Shown in pieces: positions 59,863 to 64,000 of a stretch of DNA of 64,000 nucleotides. Made by a program: the position numbers and the translations under genes. How positions within the stretch are numbered: the first letter of the stretch is position 1; every line of letters begins with the position of its first letter. Source of the stretch: an uncultured Coriobacteriaceae bacterium (GTDB lineage: Bacteria; Actinomycetota; Coriobacteriia; Coriobacteriales; Atopobiaceae); NCBI GenBank assembly GCA_902793465.1, contig CADBDT010000002.1, forward strand, positions 39,855 to 103,854. Direction: 5' to 3'. Below the pieces are notes generated by a model, which made no database searches, was not told where the DNA came from, and saw only the letters and a list, made by a program, of their open reading frames with translations.

Positions 59863-60350
59863 AGGAACTGTCAATAAATAACTAGTGACTCTAGGCCCCT
59901 TCCATGATAGATGAATATTGTCGGTGACTGTTGGCATTAATTGCATTGTTGTTTGCGCCGAATGTCGACAACGTTTGCATTGAAGCGCGAAATAAAAACT
60001 GTCTTGGTTTGCGCTACTCGTATGGAGGCCTCGTCGATCACCCTCCACGTACAGGGACGTCAGGGTGACGTGCTGGGCAAGCGCTTCTCGGCCATTAGGG
60101 CGGCAAGTCGTTCTAGCTTGACCGTATCGCGTGCGTGGTATGCGCGTCGGAGCAAGGCTCGTTCTCGAAGCCCGTTGAAAACAGACCGTCGTCGGTTAAG
60201 GTTGGATAATCGGCGCGCATTGGCGCGCACACCGCAATAACATGTCACATCACGAGGTGCAAACAAAGGTGCTACCGGGAATGCAAACAACGGTACGGCT
60301 AACGCAAACAACGCGCGCTAATATTCAACGCGGACATAAAGGACTGTGTT
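59863..60350. other. Intergenic region without recognisable gene
   Basis: 488 bases between the Nif11-peptide operon and the truncated protein at 60351. Several GCAAACA motifs (around 60260-60310) occur in an AT-richer context. No frame with a ribosome-binding site was found. It probably contains promoter sequence and remnants of the 5' part of the broken gene. Confidence 0.5.
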
Positions 60351-60920
60351 TTGTCCGACTCCTGCTATGCCATCGAGAATGGGTATGTAAAGTACACGTT
60401 AGCGGTGAACAACCCCAACAAAGAGTACGCCCCTCAGTCAGTCAACGTTAGCGTTGTGGGTCGCACGTCAGACGGAAAGATCTCGTTCTCCGACGACTGG
60501 TGCACAAGCACTTGCCTTCCCGAATCGACCACCTACTGGACAAATCAAGCCGGCAATGGCAATGTCTCCGAGTCGGATACGATTGAGATCAAGCTGTCGG
60601 TAGATGACGACAAATGGTTCAAGACCTCACAAAAGTATGACTTCTACGCGATTGGCAACGTGAGCACCGCCGAAGGAGAGTTCGGTGATACCATCGCCAC
60701 TGGCGAAATCACGCTCAAGAACGAGGTGGAGCTTAAGGGATTCAGTAAGGCAGATGCGCCCATGCTGGTATGCGTGCTCAAGGACGCGAACGGCAAGTTG
60801 GTTGGCGGCTTTAGCACGTACATCACGAAGCAGCTGAAAGTCGGTGAAGCGACCCCGTTCGAGATAAGGTCGATGTCTCGAAATAAGGTGGACTTTTGTG
60901 CGACGGCAACACTGGAGACC
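60351..60920 (+). pseudogene. Truncated FxLYD-like secreted protein
   Basis: The frame from TTG 60351 starts inside a beta-rich domain: YAIENGYVKYTLAVNNPNKEY, then VNVSVVGRTSDGKISFSDDW, TTYWTNQAGNGNV and IEIKLSVDDDKWF. This pattern is typical of FxLYD-like extracytoplasmic proteins, which carry an N-terminal lipoprotein signal. None is present here. Similarity ends near 60920, after which the frame runs through unrelated bases (including 23 bases matching 62874-62896). I read it as a gene truncated at both ends. Confidence 0.6.
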
Positions 60921-61129
60921 CGTGACGCAAGCCCCTTACCCCAGGAACGCCTACAGTCGTATTCCACCTTAGTGGGTCTCACTCTCCGAATTAGTTCTGT
61001 TCCCCGCACACCGCCCTGTTCTTGCACATGCCGTGGCGTCATCGCTGCCTCCCATCTGTTGATTGGCAACGAATGTAGCATCGATCACGCCGTGGGTGAA
61101 GACGCACTACTTTTGGTTCTGCGTTGTAA

Positions 61130-61588
61130 CTAAGCGCTCATCCACGTTGGATGGACCGAGTAGAACGAACGCATGGACTCCTTTGAAATGACTGTCTCAC
61201 AGTGATCCGACGGACCACATCCCTGTCGTGCCAATCTCCAAGGATCCTCGCGATGGGTCATGGTCGACAATTGGTTGCCGGTGAGGATCGCCAGCCTAGA
61301 GCAGATCGTGTGTACCTCTTGCTTGACGTGCTCGGACAATGGACTGTGCGACTTGACTGCATCCGCAAGCTCACCAGGGTGAATAAGGAACTTCCCCCTG
61401 TGTTCGCGATAGAGAGCAGGAGCTACTGGGCCATTCACCCACGCCTGAAAGTCTTCCTGAAATAGGCATTTGCCATGGGTTGCGAGGCAATGTGCTTGGG
61501 AGTAGTAAGCGAGCTTCTGGAGCTTCATCGTAGTCATGGGACCATACTCGTCTAAAATGAACGCGGCTACATCTACAACCGTTTGCAT
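61130..61588 (-). CDS. Panacea-domain (DUF4065, SocA-like) protein, candidate antitoxin
   Basis: 152-residue protein with a Panacea domain: VVDVAAFILDEYGPMTTMKLQKLAYYSQAH in parts DVAAFILDEYG and TTMKLQKLAYYSQAHCLA, then FQAWVNGPVAPALYREHRGKF, the diagnostic block. Panacea proteins act as antitoxins to many unrelated toxins, including toxic small alarmone synthetases. Start ATG 61588 behind GGAGG. It is divergent from the RelA/SpoT-domain gene, with 47 bases between starts, rather than in the usual operon. Confidence 0.85.
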   Translation of the reverse strand: MQTVVDVAAFILDEYGPMTTMKLQKLAYYSQAHCLATHGKCLFQEDFQAWVNGPVAPALYREHRGKFLIHPGELADAVKSHSPLSEHVKQEVHTICSRLAILTGNQLSTMTHREDPWRLARQGCGPSDHCETVISKESMRSFYSVHPTWMSA

Positions 61589-61635
61589 ACTGTCCTCCCC
61601 TCAGTTGCAAGCCTGTAAGGATACATGGTACTTCA

Positions 61636-62727
61636 ATGACCACAGAATCTGCAAATAATATACCCAAGAAACCGATTACTCGTAAGGCAGCCGGCAGAAT
61701 CTCAAAACAACTTCGTAAGTATGAAACAGGCAAGGCTATCAGCCCAGAAGAATACCTTGCCGCTATTGACGACGCCCAACGATGGCGCGCTCAGCACGCA
61801 TTGCCAACCGAGAACTGCTTCCGTGCCTTGATGGACAGCGCTGTCATGTTGCCGGACGCTGTCATTTCGTTCCGGCTGAAGCGAATGAAGTCTATCCTCG
61901 CGAAGATCAGACGTCCAGGAAAGGATTACCAGATTGGTACTATGGACGACATAGGTGGCTGTCGCATGGTGCTCAAGGATATGAGGCAGGTGAATGAGGC
62001 GGTCGGCATACTTTCCGAACGATTTACACTCAAAGGCGGCAGGAGCGTTAAGGACTACATACATCGACCACGCAACAGTGGATACAGATCGTATCATCTG
62101 ATAACGCTTAATCAGGGAGCTGACAGAGAATATAGGGTTGAGGTCCAAGTAAGGACACAGCTCCAACACCTCTGGTCGACAGCCGTTGAAGCGGCTGGCG
62201 TCATCTACGAAATCGACCTCAAGGCCGAAAGGGATTTGCTCGACGTCAGTGAGCTGGAACGCCAGATCAGAATCTTCTTCACAATTGTCTCAAGCCTGTT
62301 TTCTCTTGAGGAAGGTACGCCACAGGTGCCCGGATACGAGAAAGCACGCGAGGATCTTATACGTGAAATGCATGAGCTCGATTTACTAAAGAGCATCGTC
62401 GAGGACCTGTCCAGTGTGGGTGACGATGTGTTCCTTTCGGAGAATGGGACGAGATACGACCAGGCAGGCTTCTACCTCATGCGCTTTGCGACAGAGATGC
62501 AGTTCCTTGATATAGGATACTACAGTCCGAGACATCTTGAGAAGGCACTGAGAGACTACGATGAGTGCGAGGGCGATGCGCTTGCAACGGGCAAGACAGC
62601 AAGCCTCTTCCATTACGACGACGTGGTGCTTGCATATGCGAATGATGGCGAGCAGCTGGGGTTAGCCTTCCCAAATTACTCGACGAAAGTCGGGGAATTC
62701 CTTGAGCATGTCGAACCATACATTTAG
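61636..62727 (+). CDS. RelA/SpoT-domain nucleotide pyrophosphokinase, candidate toxSAS toxin
   Basis: 363 residues. The synthetase domain (about 60-215) keeps the expected residues: RLKRMKSILAKIRRPGKDY, DDIGGCRMVL (metal-binding Asp), VKDYIHRPRNSGYRSYHL (Tyr of the G-loop) and VEVQVRTQLQHLWSTAVE (Glu and Gln/His). There is no HD hydrolase, TGS or ACT domain. A helical C-terminal part (about 220-363) is specific to this protein. With the Panacea gene next door, a toxSAS-type toxin that makes toxic alarmones or pyrophosphorylates tRNA is likely. A housekeeping small alarmone synthetase is the alternative. Confidence 0.85.
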   Translation: MTTESANNIPKKPITRKAAGRISKQLRKYETGKAISPEEYLAAIDDAQRWRAQHALPTENCFRALMDSAVMLPDAVISFRLKRMKSILAKIRRPGKDYQIGTMDDIGGCRMVLKDMRQVNEAVGILSERFTLKGGRSVKDYIHRPRNSGYRSYHLITLNQGADREYRVEVQVRTQLQHLWSTAVEAAGVIYEIDLKAERDLLDVSELERQIRIFFTIVSSLFSLEEGTPQVPGYEKAREDLIREMHELDLLKSIVEDLSSVGDDVFLSENGTRYDQAGFYLMRFATEMQFLDIGYYSPRHLEKALRDYDECEGDALATGKTASLFHYDDVVLAYANDGEQLGLAFPNYSTKVGEFLEHVEPYI

Positions 62728-62884
62728 CCGCAGATAAGCAGCTCGTAACATGGCCGCGCGACCTGCGCCACTTGAGGTGCGATATGCCGCAGCATTGGGT
62801 TATCGGTAGGATGCAATTTCGCGCTGCCACCGATAGGCCAAATTAAACCGTTGGCGGACGGCCTTGTTGCTGAGCGCAAGCCCC
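62728..62884. other. Intergenic stretch between convergent genes
   Basis: 157 bases with no gene seen. Its right end (62874-62896) recurs with one mismatch at 60926-60948, at the edge of the truncated FxLYD-like gene. Confidence 0.5.
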
Positions 62885-63826
62885 CTACCCCAGGAACACG
62901 TTGTCGTGGTGCCAGTCCAGGTACTGCCGCGCGGGGCGCAGGCTCCGCTGCTCGGGCACCACGGCGAGGCGCCTCCCGTGATAGGGGTAGTAGTCCTTGC
63001 CGTTCCCGAAGTCCTCGTGTAGCCTCCCCGACACGACCACGCGCGTCTCGCCTGCACGATCGTAGTCGATGGTGAGGTATCCCGCGTCGAACAGAGCGTG
63101 CATGTCCGACCGCATAAGGATGCCGTTGTCCACGCTGTTCGGCCCCTCCTCCGAGAAGGAGCGGATGTGCGCTGCCTGCAGCACGGGCACGCTGCGCTCC
63201 CCCGTTATGGCGCACCTGCGCTGGTAGGCGTTGGCGACAAGCGTGCGGAATGCGCCCTGGCCGAGCCGACGCTTTGCGGAGACGATCTCGACGCCTGGCC
63301 GCGCGGTGGGGATGTTGTCCACATCCGAAGGCATAGTCCCCACGCCGATTCCGGCGAGTCGCAGCCGCACCTCCCTCACGAGCTCGGAGGCCTCTTGGCC
63401 GTGGAACGTCTTGCCCGCGACTATGGAGCTGCTCCAGCGGTCGGAAATATCGAGACGATCTGCTTCCTCAAAGTAGAATACGTCGGTGAGGATAATGCAG
63501 GTCACGTTCGCGTTCGGGTCGTGCCTGCCGTCTGCGCCCTTGTAGTGCCATATACGGTCGTTGAGCTCGCGCATGCTCCCCACGCCGTTCTCATTCCCGA
63601 ACGCACGCCATGCCCAGTCGATAGTCATAACGGGCGCGTCCACGAAGAATCCGCCTCCCGCCACGCGCCCTCCGCGCGCGGCCTTCAGTTTGAAGAGGAA
63701 CAGGTCACCTTCCTTGAGCGCCTTGAACGACGCGCCGCTTGGCTTCCAGAAGTTGACCTCCGCGAGGTTTCGCTCGCGCAGGAAGTCGAACCACTCGCCA
63801 TCGGTGATGCCAACGTAGACGTTCAT
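62885..63826 (-). CDS. HNH endonuclease with EVE/PUA-like N-terminal domain
   Basis: 313 residues. The N-terminal part (1-150) resembles EVE/PUA-type modified-base readers: VYVGITDGEWFDFLRE, FKALKEGDLFLFKLKA and GGGFFVDAPVMTIDWAWRAFG. The HNH domain (about 205-265) has CAITGERSVPVLQAAHIRSF (Cys and His-Ile), DNGILMRSDMHALFDAGYL (Asn and His). The combination suggests modification-dependent restriction, by analogy with EVE-HNH or SRA-HNH enzymes. ATG 63826 is taken as start, where the conserved domain begins. A partial copy of its 3' end lies at 46968-47041. Confidence 0.82.
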   Translation of the reverse strand: MNVYVGITDGEWFDFLRERNLAEVNFWKPSGASFKALKEGDLFLFKLKAARGGRVAGGGFFVDAPVMTIDWAWRAFGNENGVGSMRELNDRIWHYKGADGRHDPNANVTCIILTDVFYFEEADRLDISDRWSSSIVAGKTFHGQEASELVREVRLRLAGIGVGTMPSDVDNIPTARPGVEIVSAKRRLGQGAFRTLVANAYQRRCAITGERSVPVLQAAHIRSFSEEGPNSVDNGILMRSDMHALFDAGYLTIDYDRAGETRVVVSGRLHEDFGNGKDYYPYHGRRLAVVPEQRSLRPARQYLDWHHDNVFLG

Positions 63827-63871
63827 TCCGCTCTCCCACTCGTTCGCACGAAAACATGGTCGTTGCGACAC

Positions 63872-64000
63872 CCATCGGAAATCTCTCGTGATGACCTAGA
63901 TGGTTAGCGATCTCATGTTAGACTAGCCACCGTGCGGCGCACTTCCCAACCTGCGAGCGCGCGTCGTTGCTAGGCCAGCGTACTCGCTTACAACCCAGCC
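63872..64000. other. Window end, no gene seen
   Basis: The last 129 bases upstream of the HNH gene show no complete open frame. They may hold its promoter. Confidence 0.4.

Overview
The window looks like chromosome of a high-GC Gram-positive bacterium of the class Coriobacteriia, most like the Olsenella/Atopobium group (order inferred, species not assignable). Reasons: protein character of the housekeeping genes, frequent GTG/TTG starts, surface proteins with ChW and InlB-type repeats, sortase-type tails including the LAKTG variant, and a Q-precursor importer under a preQ1 riboswitch. No rRNA, tRNA, CRISPR array, insertion sequence or prophage was seen.

Layout. 0.1-11.5 kb: one long minus-strand operon, rimP-nusA-infB-rbfA-DHH phosphoesterase-truB-ribF-dnaG-rpoD, with several ATGA overlaps and a leader terminator ahead of rimP. 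It joins the translation/transcription factor operon to the dnaG-rpoD part of the macromolecular synthesis operon. 11.7-15.3 kb (plus): polyphosphate:AMP phosphotransferase, a preQ1-I riboswitch controlling a VUT/YhhQ transporter, an overlapping SDR gene and a small acidic protein. 15.5-23.7 kb: secreted and surface proteins (ChW-repeat transglutaminase, LPATG adhesin-like protein, X-prolyl dipeptidyl-peptidase-like hydrolase) around a GH1 phospho-glycosidase. 23.9-35.1 kb: acetate kinase, HIT protein, exonuclease VII, YugP-type protease, RNase D, lipid kinase, GGDEF/EAL protein, CobW-type GTPase, DUF389 protein. 35.1-45.4 kb: leuS, GH3 N-acetylhexosaminidase, a one-polypeptide amino-acid ABC importer whose binding domain looks circularly permuted, a duplicated DUF1294 protein and an AAA ATPase. 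45.4-64 kb: an accessory region with tandem repeats, two intact toxin-antitoxin pairs (Phd/ParE and HigB/HigA types), a decayed HigB-HigA-ImmA locus, a divergent Panacea/toxSAS-like pair, an HNH endonuclease, gene fragments joined by microhomology, ADP-ribosylglycohydrolase, and a Nif11-type RiPP precursor directly ahead of a dicarboxylate symporter.

The strongest unexplained structure is a set of long intergenic inverted repeats in at least four families. Within a family the central part is conserved, while the flanking arms can differ completely between copies yet remain self-complementary. One family (76- and 66-bp near-perfect palindromes plus a half copy) sits at gene 3' ends and supplies the stop codon.

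Other points of interest: two unrelated transporters carry what looks like the same type of degenerate GHKL/RsbW-like ATPase domain, and the Nif11-type precursor shares an operon with one of them. All domain assignments come from reading motifs by eye; none was checked by search.
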